From the NCBI RefSeq assembly GCF_900106535.1, contig NZ_FNOH01000016.1, positions 151,187 to 215,186 of the forward strand: DNA of 64,000 nucleotides, in the 5' to 3' direction. Shown here piece after piece: positions 15,473 to 24,032 of the stretch. Position 1 is the stretch's first letter, and every line of letters begins with the position of its first letter. The position numbers were made by a program, and so were the translations under genes. The notes under the pieces were generated by a model. The model was not told the origin of the DNA. It ran no database searches and saw only the letters and a list, made by a program, of their open reading frames with translations. This DNA is from Myxococcus xanthus (GTDB taxonomy: Bacteria > Myxococcota > Myxococcia > Myxococcales > Myxococcaceae).

Positions 15473-16739
15473 GACACGACTCGACACTTCCGTGATGCAG
15501 GCGGCTGCCCCCACCCCACGTCCGTGGGAAGCGAGGGGTGCGCCCGTGGCGCAGATGCCTGTGCGCGCCAACGAGCCGCCAGCGCCGCTGGCGGCCATGC
15601 GCCAGGACGAGCCACCGCGCACGACGCCTGCCGCCGATGAGGTTCGCCCGCATGAGCCCTTCCAAGGCAGCGCGCATATGGGAGCCACGCGCCAGGACGA
15701 GCCGCCTCGTTTTGCACCTCCCGGCGCCATGCGTCCGGCCGAACCGCCGCCGCCCGGGCCCCACATGGACGGCCTGTCACCGGCAGCGAGCCGCCCCCTG
15801 TCGTTCCTCCGCAACAGCGGCGGCGCCAACCCGTCCCCTCAGGGCTACCAGGCCACGCAGATGGTCCCCTCCGGCCCGGTGATGGAGGGACTGTCACCTT
15901 CCGCCGCGCGCCCGCTCTCATTCCTCCGCAACGGTGGCTCGGCCCAGGCGCCCACGGCCCCTACGCCCCCGCCCTCCGTACCTCCCGCGGGCGCCACGCC
16001 GCTGTCGCGCACCACCGAGCCCGCGCCATCGGTCCGCGTCACCAACATCCGCCGGCCCGAGCCCATCGCGCCGCCGGAACCTCCGCCCTACGCGGAGGAA
16101 GAGGACGCGCGCTACTACCCCGAAGAGAACTCCCCCGAAGGCTGTGCCTCCGGCGAGTGCCTCCCCGAAGTCGCCGCCGCGCCGCCGCCTGCGTCCGAGC
16201 TCGTCATCCAGCACGAGTCCGAGCCAGAGCCAGAGCCGCCCCCGCCGCCCCCCGTCACCCGCTCTCGGGACAACCCCAACCTGCCCCTCATCGAGCGTTG
16301 GCGGGCCGCCGTGGAGACGGTGAAGGCCTCCCATCCCAGGCAGGGCGCGGCGCTCTCCAACGGGCGATTGATGTCGATGAAGAACGGCGAAATCGTCCTC
16401 GGCTTCCTGCCCGTGGCCGGCTTCCACCGCATGGCCGTCAACTCCACCGCGGGCAAGGCCGCCGTGGACAAGGCCCTGGCCGAGCACTTCGGCCGCCCGG
16501 TGAAGCTCACCATCCAGGATGCGTCTCCGGACGACCCCCGGCTGGGCCCCAGTCTGGCCGATCAGGACGCACAGACGCGCGCCGCCCACGAGAAGAACAC
16601 GGACAGCAAGGTCCGCAGCCACCCCGCCGTCCGAGCGGTGCTCAAGTTCCTGGGAGGCGAAATCGAACACATCCAGGTCTACGAGCCCGAGCGCCCCGGG
16701 GCCGTGCCAGCGGACGACACCTCCGACGACAGCGCCTGA
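15462..16739 (+). CDS. dnaX: Tau-like C-terminal part of dnaX in the +1 frame
   Basis: 425 codons open in the frame one base ahead of the ATPase part. The first 260 residues are a Pro/Glu-rich linker with internal repeats (two SRPLSFLRN/ARPLSFLRN units and several RQDEPPR-like units). From about residue 275 comes a folded domain (LPLIERWRAAVETVK, FLPVAGFHRMAV, VKLTIQDAS) that looks like the DnaX C-terminal domain contacting the polymerase. There is no good independent start: ATG 15495 lacks a ribosome site. The likeliest junction is AAC-TTT-C, where tRNA-Phe on UUU can slip to UUC, 6 bases before the TGA. Programmed shift, real mutation and assembly error are all possible. Confidence 0.7.
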   Translation, partial: FAPETRLDTSVMQAAAPTPRPWEARGAPVAQMPVRANEPPAPLAAMRQDEPPRTTPAADEVRPHEPFQGSAHMGATRQDEPPRFAPPGAMRPAEPPPPGPHMDGLSPAASRPLSFLRNSGGANPSPQGYQATQMVPSGPVMEGLSPSAARPLSFLRNGGSAQAPTAPTPPPSVPPAGATPLSRTTEPAPSVRVTNIRRPEPIAPPEPPPYAEEEDARYYPEENSPEGCASGECLPEVAAAPPPASELVIQHESEPEPEPPPPPPVTRSRDNPNLPLIERWRAAVETVKASHPRQGAALSNGRLMSMKNGEIVLGFLPVAGFHRMAVNSTAGKAAVDKALAEHFGRPVKLTIQDASPDDPRLGPSLADQDAQTRAAHEKNTDSKVRSHPAVRAVLKFLGGEIEHIQVYEPERPGAVPADDTSDDSA

Positions 16740-16833
16740 CAACCGCCTCGCGCAACGGTAGGGTGGCGCCCCATTCCACGCCGGGGCGGGGCCATGTCCG
16801 TGGCGCCCGCTCCCACGAGTACCGAGGAAGCAT

Positions 16834-17151
16834 ATGCCTGGCGTCGACCTGAACTACTTCATCCGGCAGGCGAACAAGCTGACGGAGAAGATTGAAGAAC
16901 GGAAGCAGCAGCTGGCGGAAGAGAGCGTGGAGGCCAAGGCCGGTGACGGCCGGGTCACCGTCGTCGCCAACGGCATCCAGGAGATCCGCAGCATCAAGAT
17001 CGACAAGGAAGCCATCGACCCCAACGACACGTCGATGCTCGAGGACCTCATCACCGCCGCGGTGAACGCCGCCCTGGCGAGCAGCCGTCAGCACATGCAG
17101 CGCGAGCTCGCGAAAATCTCCGGCGGCGTCAAGATCCCCGGCATTACCTGA
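16834..17151 (+). CDS. ybaB: YbaB/EbfC nucleoid-associated protein
   Basis: 105 residues, the normal size. It has an N-terminal helix (FIRQANKLTEKIEERKQQL), then a β-sheet core with VTVVANGIQEIRSIKIDKEAIDP and a C-terminal helix. YbaB proteins form dimers that bind DNA and are nearly always encoded between dnaX and recR, as here. recR begins 7 bp after the stop, so they are probably co-transcribed. ATG 16834 sits after GAGGAAGCAT, a usable ribosome site. Confidence 0.92.
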   Translation: MPGVDLNYFIRQANKLTEKIEERKQQLAEESVEAKAGDGRVTVVANGIQEIRSIKIDKEAIDPNDTSMLEDLITAAVNAALASSRQHMQRELAKISGGVKIPGIT

Positions 17152-17157
17152 TACCGG

Positions 17158-17751
17158 ATGACCCCCGATCCGCTGAATCGACTCGTCGCCCAGCTCGCGA
17201 AGCTGCCGGGCATCGGCGAGAAGACCGCGCAGCGCCTCGCGTTCCACATCCTGCGGGCGCCGGGTGAGTATGCCGCGGAGCTGTCGCAGGCCATTCGCGA
17301 GGTGAAGGAGAAGGTGCACCTGTGCGTGCGCTGCTTCTCCCTCACCGACGCGGAGACCTGCAACTTCTGCCGGGATGCTCGGCGCGACGAGCGCGTGCTG
17401 TGCGTCGTGGAGACGTTCGCAGACCTGATGGCGCTGGAGCGCACCCGTGAGTTCAAGGGCCGCTACCACGTCCTGCACGGCGTTCTGTCTCCCCTGGAGG
17501 GCGTGGGCCCCGACCAGCTCCGCATCCGCGAGCTGCTGGAGCGCCTCAACGACAGCCGGGTGGAGGAACTCATCCTCGCCACCAACCCGGACGTCGAGGG
17601 CGAAGCCACCGCCCTCTACCTGACCCGCCTGCTCAAGCCCATGGGCCTGCGTGTCACCCGCATCGCCCAGGGGCTGCCCATGGGCGGCGACCTGGAGTTC
17701 GCCGACCAGGCCACGCTCGCCAAGGCACTCTCCGCCCGCCGCGACCTCTAG
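17158..17751 (+). CDS. recR: Recombination mediator protein RecR
   Basis: 197 residues, typical length. It has a helix-hairpin-helix near the start (LAKLPGIGEKTAQRLAFH), a zinc finger with C...C (CVRCFSLTDAETCNFC), a Toprim domain with LCVVETFADLMALE, and the C-terminal ATNPDVEGEATALYL acidic motif. RecR works with RecO/RecF to load RecA on single-stranded gaps. It closes the dnaX-ybaB-recR unit and is convergent with the kinase gene at 17788. Confidence 0.96.
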   Translation: MTPDPLNRLVAQLAKLPGIGEKTAQRLAFHILRAPGEYAAELSQAIREVKEKVHLCVRCFSLTDAETCNFCRDARRDERVLCVVETFADLMALERTREFKGRYHVLHGVLSPLEGVGPDQLRIRELLERLNDSRVEELILATNPDVEGEATALYLTRLLKPMGLRVTRIAQGLPMGGDLEFADQATLAKALSARRDL

Positions 17752-17761
17752 GCCACTCGCG

Positions 17762-17791
17762 GTGGCGGCGCGAGCTTCCTCGCGCCGCTAC
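17762..17791. terminator. Stem-loop between convergent recR and kinase genes
   Basis: GCGGCGCGAG-CTTC-CTCGCGCCGC is a perfect 10-bp stem with a CTTC loop, extendable to 13 pairs. It lies between the recR stop and the kinase stop and overlaps the latter. There is no clear T run; it could end transcripts from both sides. Confidence 0.45.
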
Positions 17792-19728
17792 TGCGTCACC
17801 CGCCACGAGAAAGGCATCACCACCGTGACCTCCTGGTCCCGGTGAGGAGGGAAGCGCAGGCGCTCCGCCTGGGCCTCCAGGCAGCGGCCCACGCCCGACG
17901 AAGCCAGCGGTCCCCGCGTCCCCGCCCGCACCTTGCCTGACGAGACGATGGTGAGCTGCACCTGCACCTCGCCCTGGCTCGACGGCAGGTCCGCCTTGTA
18001 GCGCTCGAAGCACGTGGTGATGCGCGCCCGTCCACGCGAGACGACACGCTGCACGTCGTCGATGCCCAGCGTCACCCGCTTCTGCGACGAGGCCTTCTTC
18101 GACCGCACAGGTGCCGCGTCCGCCCCTTCTTCATCCGCCTCCGCCTCGACATCGGACGCAGCGCCAGCAAGTCCGGCTTCGTCCGTCTCCGTCACGCCAG
18201 CAGCATCCACGGAGAGCTGCGCCGAATCCGTCTCGCCCACATCGCCACCCGCCCCATTGGCCACGGCGTCCGTCAGAGAACCGGCCTGAGCGGCGGCACC
18301 CACGGGTGCCACGGCCTCCATCGGCGCGCCGACCTGAGCGGCAGCAGCCTCCGGTGCCACGGCCTCCACGACGGGCACCGTGGCCGGCACCAGCGACACC
18401 GAAGCGGGCGTCGTCATCCACTGCCGATATCCAACGATGCCCGCCGCCGCCAGCATCAGGCCACCCGCCAATCCCACCGCCAGCGTACGCCAGCGTCGGC
18501 CTCCGGCCGTGGGGGCGGACTCCGGCGACGTTGACCCACGTGAGGCCGCGCCATGGGCAGGCACGCCTGGCGAGGAAGGCCGCATGGACATGCCGGGGCG
18601 CTGGGCGGACGTGGCATCGCCCTCCCGAGCAAGCACGCCATACAGGTTCGTCCCGTGCGGCTCCGCCCCCGGCGCCTGCCCCTGCGCCCCTGCCGCGGCG
18701 CCTCCGTACGTCGCGGTGAGCGTGGCCAGCGTGGGAATGCGTGAGCGCTCGGTGAAGCGCTCCTCACCAAAGTGCCCCTTCAAGAAGGCGCCGAGCGGCA
18801 TCGCGCCCGAACCACTGAGATGCTCCGAGAGGAACGTCTCCAGCGCGTCCGCGAACGCCTCCGCGGTGGGGTAGCGGTCCTCCGGCTTGAAGGCCATGGC
18901 CTTCAGGAGGATGGCCTCCAGTTCCTCGGGCAAGTCCGGCCGCAGCTCGCGCGGCGGCTTGAGCTCGCCCTGCAGCAGCGCGTTGAGCACCGCCAGGTCG
19001 TTCTCCCGGGAGAAGGGCCGCACATGGGTGAGCGCCTCGTACAGGCTCACGCCCAGCGCGAAGATGTCCGCGCGGCGGTCCACCTCCTTGCCGCGCGCCT
19101 GCTCCGGCGCCATGTACATGTACTTGCCCTTCACCACGCCAGTGCGCGTGTTGACGAGCCGCGACTCGGCCTTGGCGATGCCGAAGTCCAGCACCTTCAC
19201 CTGCCCCTGGTACGTCAGGTACAGGTTCGACGGAGAGATGTCGCGGTGGACGACGTTCAGCGGCTGCCCGGCCTCGTTGGTGAACTCGTGCGCGAAGTGC
19301 AGGCCGCGCGCCGCGTCGATGAGGACGCGGAGCACGACGGGGAGCGGCACGTAGTGGCGCTTGCGTCCGGCCAGCCGCAACGTCGTGGAGAAGTCCTCGC
19401 CCGCGAGGTACTCCATGCAGATGTAGTAACAGCCCTCCGCGAAGCCCAGCTCCTGAATCTGCACGATGTTCGGATGGGCCAGCTTCGCCGCCAGCCGCGC
19501 CTCGTCCCGGAACATCTCCACGAAGTCGGGGTTGTTCGTCAGGTGCGGCAGCATCCGCTTGATGACGACGTTGCGCTCGAAGCCGTCCGCGCCCAGCAAC
19601 TTGGCGAGGAAGATTTCCGCCATGCCGCCTTCGGCCAGCTTTCGCACGAGCACGTACGGGCCATAAGGCTGAAGCAGGGGCACAAGGCCCGCTTCCGTCA
19701 CAGGCAGGGTCGTCTGGGGGGGGGACAT
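17788..19728 (-). CDS. Ser/Thr protein kinase with AgmX-like C-terminal domain
   Basis: 646 residues from ATG 19728 (GAGGG 8 bases upstream; an overlapping GTG at 19734 is an alternative). The Hanks-type kinase domain is complete: KLAEGGMAEIFLA glycine loop, catalytic Lys in VVIKRM, HRDISPSN loop, LDFGIAK and MAPEQ. A Pro/Ala-rich linker and one hydrophobic segment (TLAVGLAGGLMLAAAGIVGY) follow. The last 90 residues (RGRARITTCFERYKADLP, VQVQLTIVSSGKV, GRCLEAQAERLRFP) resemble the AgmX/PglI C-terminal domain, predicted outside the cytoplasm. So an envelope-sensing tail is joined to a cytoplasmic kinase. It is last in a three-gene operon, overlapping or abutting the FecR gene. Confidence 0.9.
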   Translation of the reverse strand: MSPPQTTLPVTEAGLVPLLQPYGPYVLVRKLAEGGMAEIFLAKLLGADGFERNVVIKRMLPHLTNNPDFVEMFRDEARLAAKLAHPNIVQIQELGFAEGCYYICMEYLAGEDFSTTLRLAGRKRHYVPLPVVLRVLIDAARGLHFAHEFTNEAGQPLNVVHRDISPSNLYLTYQGQVKVLDFGIAKAESRLVNTRTGVVKGKYMYMAPEQARGKEVDRRADIFALGVSLYEALTHVRPFSRENDLAVLNALLQGELKPPRELRPDLPEELEAILLKAMAFKPEDRYPTAEAFADALETFLSEHLSGSGAMPLGAFLKGHFGEERFTERSRIPTLATLTATYGGAAAGAQGQAPGAEPHGTNLYGVLAREGDATSAQRPGMSMRPSSPGVPAHGAASRGSTSPESAPTAGGRRWRTLAVGLAGGLMLAAAGIVGYRQWMTTPASVSLVPATVPVVEAVAPEAAAAQVGAPMEAVAPVGAAAQAGSLTDAVANGAGGDVGETDSAQLSVDAAGVTETDEAGLAGAASDVEAEADEEGADAAPVRSKKASSQKRVTLGIDDVQRVVSRGRARITTCFERYKADLPSSQGEVQVQLTIVSSGKVRAGTRGPLASSGVGRCLEAQAERLRFPPHRDQEVTVVMPFSWRVTQ

Positions 19729-19730
19729 CC

Positions 19731-21701
19731 TCACGGCCCTCGCTGTTTCAGAGTGCGCACCGTATGGACCGCCGGGGCACCAGGACGCGTCATCTTAAAC
19801 ACCAATACGGGCGGCGAGCCCACCGGCTCCACCCAGGTGTTGAACCGGTGTTTGCCATCCAGCGCCACCGGGCGTCCATTGATGGACAGGCGGGCGTCCA
19901 CAGGTGCGACACCGGCCGCGCGCACCTTCGCGCCCGCGGCCTGCCCGTTGCGCGGTGTGGACACCATGAGCACCGGCACCGAGTTGTCGTAGACCAGTTC
20001 CAGCTTGTTCATCCGTCCCCCCTTGAGCTGTGCACCCGTGGCGGAAAGCGGCGTGACGGACCAGAGGTAGTTGCCCTCGCTCAGCGCACCGGCGTCCAGC
20101 GCGGCGCGAGCCTCCGTCACGGTGCGTTCGGCCACCGGCGTATCCAATGCCCCCGCGCGGTACACCGCCACACGGTAGCGCGCCGCGGAGGTCTCCGAGG
20201 CATAGGTGAAGGTCACCGCCGGGGGCTTGTCCTGGTAGAAGATGGTCGTCTTCTCCGGCCCCTCGGGCACCACGTTGCGCACCCGCGCCAGCGAGCGCAC
20301 CGCGCGCTCCGGCGCGAACGACGCGCTTCCCGACACCTGCGTCCCATCCTTGCGGCGCACCCGCCAGTGGAGCTTGCCGCGCACCGGCGCGGGCACGTTG
20401 ATGAAGGGGCGGTACACCGTGCCTGACAGCACCGGCCGCGTGAAGGCCGCGTCCTCCGCGACCTCCACCAGGGCCTCGCCCTCCCCTTCCCAGGTGATGG
20501 CCACATCCCGCAGCCCTGGATGGAACACCTCCGCGCCGTCGACGACGCCCAGGGCCAGTGGCGCGGGCGCGAGCGGCTCGACGCGTGGCGCCTGCGCGGA
20601 GGATGCCTCCACCGTGGCGCGCTCACCCGCACGCAGCGCCTGCCGGGCATCTCCGCGAACCAGCGTCACCTGTCCGGTCAGCGCATCCACCAGATAGCCC
20701 GCGGCCGTGCGGCGCACCGCCAGCCGCGCTTCACCGCCGCCCTCCACCTGCAGCCCCGGCAGCACCAGCCGGCTGGTACGCCCTCGCGCGAGCTGCAGGT
20801 TCAGCCAGCCCCTCAACAAGTCGAAGCGAGCCTCGTCCGTGGCGCCGCCCTGCTCCGCTGACGTCAGCACCAGCTCCGCGTCCGAGCCCAGTGACGCCAC
20901 CGTGGCCGAGCCCTCCAGTGCCAGCACCGCGGAGCCTCCGCGCCGGGTGCGCACGCTGCCCCCCGGAGATAACACCTCGCCCTGCTTCGCCACCGGACGC
21001 CAGTTCGACGCCCCCTTGGCCCGCACCTCCGCGCGCCCCGCCGCCAGCCGTACCGTCACCGGAATCGGCGCCAGCTCCAGGACACGCGCCCCGCGGGCCA
21101 CCAGCTCCGTCCGGCCGGACGTCGCCTCCACCGCGTCGCCTTCGGACGCGCGCAGCGTCTTGCCATCGCGGCCCACGAACTCGATTGCGCCCAGCCGCAC
21201 CTCGACGCGGCCCGCGTCCTCAGCCACCTGCACGCGCACCTCGCTGGGTTCATCCGCCCCCACGCGCGTGAGGCCGAAGGGCGTGCGGATGGTCAGTGCC
21301 ACCTTCGAGCCCTGGCCCGTGCGCGCCGCACCAGCGGGCACGCGCGACAACAGGATGCCGCGCTCCACTTGAAGCACGATGCCTCCCGAATCCGAGCCCA
21401 GCGCGAAGCGCGCGTCCGGTCCCACCTCCACGGAACGGCCATCCGGGAAACGCACCGTGGCCGCCCCACCCGCGGCCGTCTCCACCGCGTCGCCCCCGTA
21501 CAAGGGCCCCTCTTCGGCGGGCGCCCGCTTGCCACCTCGCTCCAGGCGCACGTCGCCGCTCAAGCCCTCCAGGCGGCCCAGCACTTCGCCAGCGCCCGCG
21601 TCGACCACCGCCGAGGGCCCGGGAGGCGGCGCCACGGCGTCATCATCACACCCCGCGACGAGGAGCAGCAGGACCAGGAACCAACAACGCGGGGCACTCA
21701 C
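19731..21701 (-). CDS. FecR-domain lipoprotein
   Basis: 656 residues starting MSAPRCWFLVLLLLVAGC, a lipoprotein signal with lipobox LVAGC. FecR-like β-rich segments follow (GDVRLERGGKRAP, GDAVETAAGGAATVRFPDG, and a second block near GEVLSPGGSVRTRRGGSAVLAL), typical of proteins that bind or sense polymers in the envelope. The C-terminal half has Ig/fibronectin-like strands (HWRVRRKDGTQVSGSASF, YRVAVYRAG). The GTG start overlaps the stop of the upstream gene by 4 bases and its stop overlaps the kinase start region, so the three products are likely made in step. It may supply signal input to the kinase; this is inferred from context. Confidence 0.85.
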   Translation of the reverse strand: MSAPRCWFLVLLLLVAGCDDDAVAPPPGPSAVVDAGAGEVLGRLEGLSGDVRLERGGKRAPAEEGPLYGGDAVETAAGGAATVRFPDGRSVEVGPDARFALGSDSGGIVLQVERGILLSRVPAGAARTGQGSKVALTIRTPFGLTRVGADEPSEVRVQVAEDAGRVEVRLGAIEFVGRDGKTLRASEGDAVEATSGRTELVARGARVLELAPIPVTVRLAAGRAEVRAKGASNWRPVAKQGEVLSPGGSVRTRRGGSAVLALEGSATVASLGSDAELVLTSAEQGGATDEARFDLLRGWLNLQLARGRTSRLVLPGLQVEGGGEARLAVRRTAAGYLVDALTGQVTLVRGDARQALRAGERATVEASSAQAPRVEPLAPAPLALGVVDGAEVFHPGLRDVAITWEGEGEALVEVAEDAAFTRPVLSGTVYRPFINVPAPVRGKLHWRVRRKDGTQVSGSASFAPERAVRSLARVRNVVPEGPEKTTIFYQDKPPAVTFTYASETSAARYRVAVYRAGALDTPVAERTVTEARAALDAGALSEGNYLWSVTPLSATGAQLKGGRMNKLELVYDNSVPVLMVSTPRNGQAAGAKVRAAGVAPVDARLSINGRPVALDGKHRFNTWVEPVGSPPVLVFKMTRPGAPAVHTVRTLKQRGP

Positions 21702-23215
21702 CGTTTCCCCCTCGGGAAGAGGTCGACATTGAGGATGGTCCGCTCCCCCTCGCGCAGGGTGATGACCTTCGTCTGGGACAGATGCCCTCGCGCGGAGATG
21801 GTGATGCGGTAGGTGCCACCCCGCACCTGGACATTGAAAGCCCCCTTCGCATCCGTGCGCGCGCGCACCCGGGCCTTCGTGACGAGGAGGGTCGCCGCCA
21901 ACGGCTTGCCCCCTCGCACACTGCGAACCTGTCCCACCAGCGTGGCCCGAGTCCCCTTCTTTTCCGGCGCCAGTGGCACCGACAGCGTGGACTCCTGCCC
22001 GGCGATGACCACCGCGGCTTCATCCGCGGACTGGAAGCCGGAAGACGCCACCGCGACAGCCACGGGCCCCGGAGCCAGGTCCTTCACCACCACCTGCCCT
22101 GCCAGGTCCGTGCGCACCTGTGCCGTGCCCACCGACACGCGAATGTCCGGCAACGGCGCGCCCGTCCGCGCATCCACCACCGTCACCCGCAGCGCGCCCG
22201 TCGGTGGCGGCAGTGGCGCGGCTCGAACCTCCAGCTCCGCGCGCATGCCCTCCTCCACGGTGGCAGTCGCCTCCGCGGACGCGTATCCCTCCGCCGTCAC
22301 CTGCGCGGACACCGGTCCGGGCGATAGGGACGCCACTTCGACGAGGCCTTGCGCATCCGCCACGTGCGCCTCGCCCTCCACCATGACCCGCGCTCCGGGC
22401 AGCGGCGCGCCCGTCCGCCCGTCCAGCACATGAAACCGCACGCTCCCGGGCACCACCACCGGCACGGGCACCTGCCGCGTCGTCCGGACACCGCCATGCC
22501 ACGCCAGCTCCAGCGCCGCGCCCATCCGCCGCAGCCGCTGCCGGGACTGCGTCCCATCCTCCAGCGTCACCGTGTCCTGCACGTGCTCGAAGTCCAGCAC
22601 CAGCGTGCCCGTCCAGCGCTCCGCTCGCCGCAGCGGCACCAGCAGCGCGCCACCGGCGGAGAACCCCGTCGCCTCCGCCCGGGCGCCCGTGGCGTCGCGC
22701 ACCGACAGCGAGACCGGCAACTCACCGCGCGCCTCCAACTGCAGCCCCTGCATCAGCGGAAAGCGCACCAGGCCGCCTACCACCGCCGCATGCCGCACGC
22801 CCCGAAGGAGCACGGGCTCGGCCGAGTCACTGAAGTGGGGAAGCTGCGAGAAGCCATAGCCCGCGCCCAGCTCCGCGCGCACCGGGCCCAGGAAGGCGCG
22901 CGCCCGGGGGCCCACCGAGGCCCGCCACAGGCTGCCACCGGTGATCCGCAGCGCGCCCTCCCGCAGGTCGAAGGCCTCCCGCTGCAACCCGGCCCACGCG
23001 CCCAGCCAGGACGTGCCCAGCCACGCAGTGCCCACGGCCGCGACGTCGTTCGGCGTGAAGCCCTCATAGGTGAGCCCGGGCCCTACATCCGCCTGACGGC
23101 CGTCACGGAGGGACAGCCCGTAGCGAAGGCGCGACGAGGCGTGCTCGGCCACTTCCTCCGCGTGGGCGGGGGACGTGGCAAGCAGGACGAGGAGCACCAG
23201 CGCCAGGCGCGCCAC
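21698..23215 (-). CDS. Secreted protein with carboxypeptidase-regulatory-like repeats
   Basis: 505 residues from GTG 23215, which begins a clean signal peptide (VARLALVLLVLLATSPAHA). A longer frame reaches 23344 but adds a non-signal leader. The first half looks like an outer-membrane β-barrel or surface protein (alternating strands, e.g. GLQLEARGELPVSLSV). The second half has three repeats of about 80 residues beginning FHVLDGRTGAPLPGARV and VTVVDARTGAPLPDIRV, the carboxypeptidase-regulatory/PEGA-like fold common in large envelope proteins. It is first in the operon with the FecR lipoprotein and the kinase. A TATACT box on the same strand 41 bases upstream supports this start. Confidence 0.75.
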   Translation of the reverse strand: MARLALVLLVLLATSPAHAEEVAEHASSRLRYGLSLRDGRQADVGPGLTYEGFTPNDVAAVGTAWLGTSWLGAWAGLQREAFDLREGALRITGGSLWRASVGPRARAFLGPVRAELGAGYGFSQLPHFSDSAEPVLLRGVRHAAVVGGLVRFPLMQGLQLEARGELPVSLSVRDATGARAEATGFSAGGALLVPLRRAERWTGTLVLDFEHVQDTVTLEDGTQSRQRLRRMGAALELAWHGGVRTTRQVPVPVVVPGSVRFHVLDGRTGAPLPGARVMVEGEAHVADAQGLVEVASLSPGPVSAQVTAEGYASAEATATVEEGMRAELEVRAAPLPPPTGALRVTVVDARTGAPLPDIRVSVGTAQVRTDLAGQVVVKDLAPGPVAVAVASSGFQSADEAAVVIAGQESTLSVPLAPEKKGTRATLVGQVRSVRGGKPLAATLLVTKARVRARTDAKGAFNVQVRGGTYRITISARGHLSQTKVITLREGERTILNVDLFPRGKR

Positions 23216-23255
23216 GAAGCAACGCGGGAAAAGCGGGAGCGGCAAAACGCAGCGG

Positions 23256-23261
23256 AGTATA
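23256..23261 (-). promoter_or_regulatory. Candidate -10 box for the FecR/kinase operon
   Basis: TATACT on the minus strand, with the likely transcription start about 34 bases before GTG 23215. No convincing -35 hexamer is seen, so this is a weak call used mainly to support the gene start. Confidence 0.3.
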
Positions 23262-23541
23262 GAGAAAGCCGGGAAGGCCCCCAACCCCGTGGGAAGGGCT
23301 CTTTCAGGCCCCACGCGCCCAGGGTGCGGATCCGTGGCCTCCACCCCACAGTGCGTCCGGAGGGCATGGGAACGGGCACGGAACCTCCTCCAGGAAGCGG
23401 AAGGCTTCTTGCTGGAGTGGATACGCTTTGCTAAGCATCCTGACGGTCGGTAGCGCCTCGTCTAACCTCGTGGATTCACTCTAGAAACATCGGAGCGTCG
23501 CCATGAGCGGGACGAGCGAACGCTGAGGAGCGCATACGCCC

Positions 23542-24021
23542 ATGGGCACGCAACTGGTGATGTACGAAGAGGAGTTCACCAAGATCAACGCCGTTTGCGA
23601 CCGGCTTACCAAGGACGCGAACGCGAAGGTGGTCTTCCTCGTCGACAAGAACGGGCAGCTCATCTCCTCCGCGGGTCAGACGCAGAACATCGACACCACG
23701 TCACTGGCCTCGCTGACGGCCGGTAACGTGGCCGCGATGGGTGGCCTGGCCAAGCTGATTGGGGAGAACGAGTTCCCCAACCAGTTCCACGAGGGGGCCA
23801 AGGACTCGCTGTACATGACCATCGTCGGCAGCCGGGTCGTGCTGGTCGTCATCTTTGACAACCGCACCAGCCTCGGCCTCGTCCGCCTTCGCATCAAGAA
23901 GGCCAGCGACGAGCTCACGAAGATCTTCGAGAGCCTGGTGAAGAAGACTGACAGTCCTGGAGCTGGGTCGCCCTTCGCCGAGATCTCCGACGACGATATC
24001 GACAACCTCTTCAGCGAGTAA
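23542..24021 (+). CDS. mglB: Gliding motility GTPase-activating protein MglB
   Basis: 159 residues, the same length as M. xanthus MglB as I recall it. It is a Roadblock/LC7 protein (KVVFLVDKNGQLISSAGQ, TSLASLTAGNVAAMGGLAKL) with an acidic C-terminal tail (EISDDDIDNLFSE). MglB homodimers act as GAP and nucleotide-exchange-related regulator of MglA and mark the lagging cell pole, setting polarity for both gliding and type IV pili. GAGGAG lies 11 bases before the ATG. mglA starts 11 bases after its stop. The 326-bp gap upstream separates it from the divergent surface-protein operon and should hold its promoter. Confidence 0.97.
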   Translation: MGTQLVMYEEEFTKINAVCDRLTKDANAKVVFLVDKNGQLISSAGQTQNIDTTSLASLTAGNVAAMGGLAKLIGENEFPNQFHEGAKDSLYMTIVGSRVVLVVIFDNRTSLGLVRLRIKKASDELTKIFESLVKKTDSPGAGSPFAEISDDDIDNLFSE

Positions 24022-24032
24022 CCCGGGAAGCC

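Noticed and set aside
23440..23466. CTGACG ... TCTAAC as a promoter of mglB
   Set aside because: The spacer is only 15 bases and both boxes match 4 of 6; not convincing enough to annotate.
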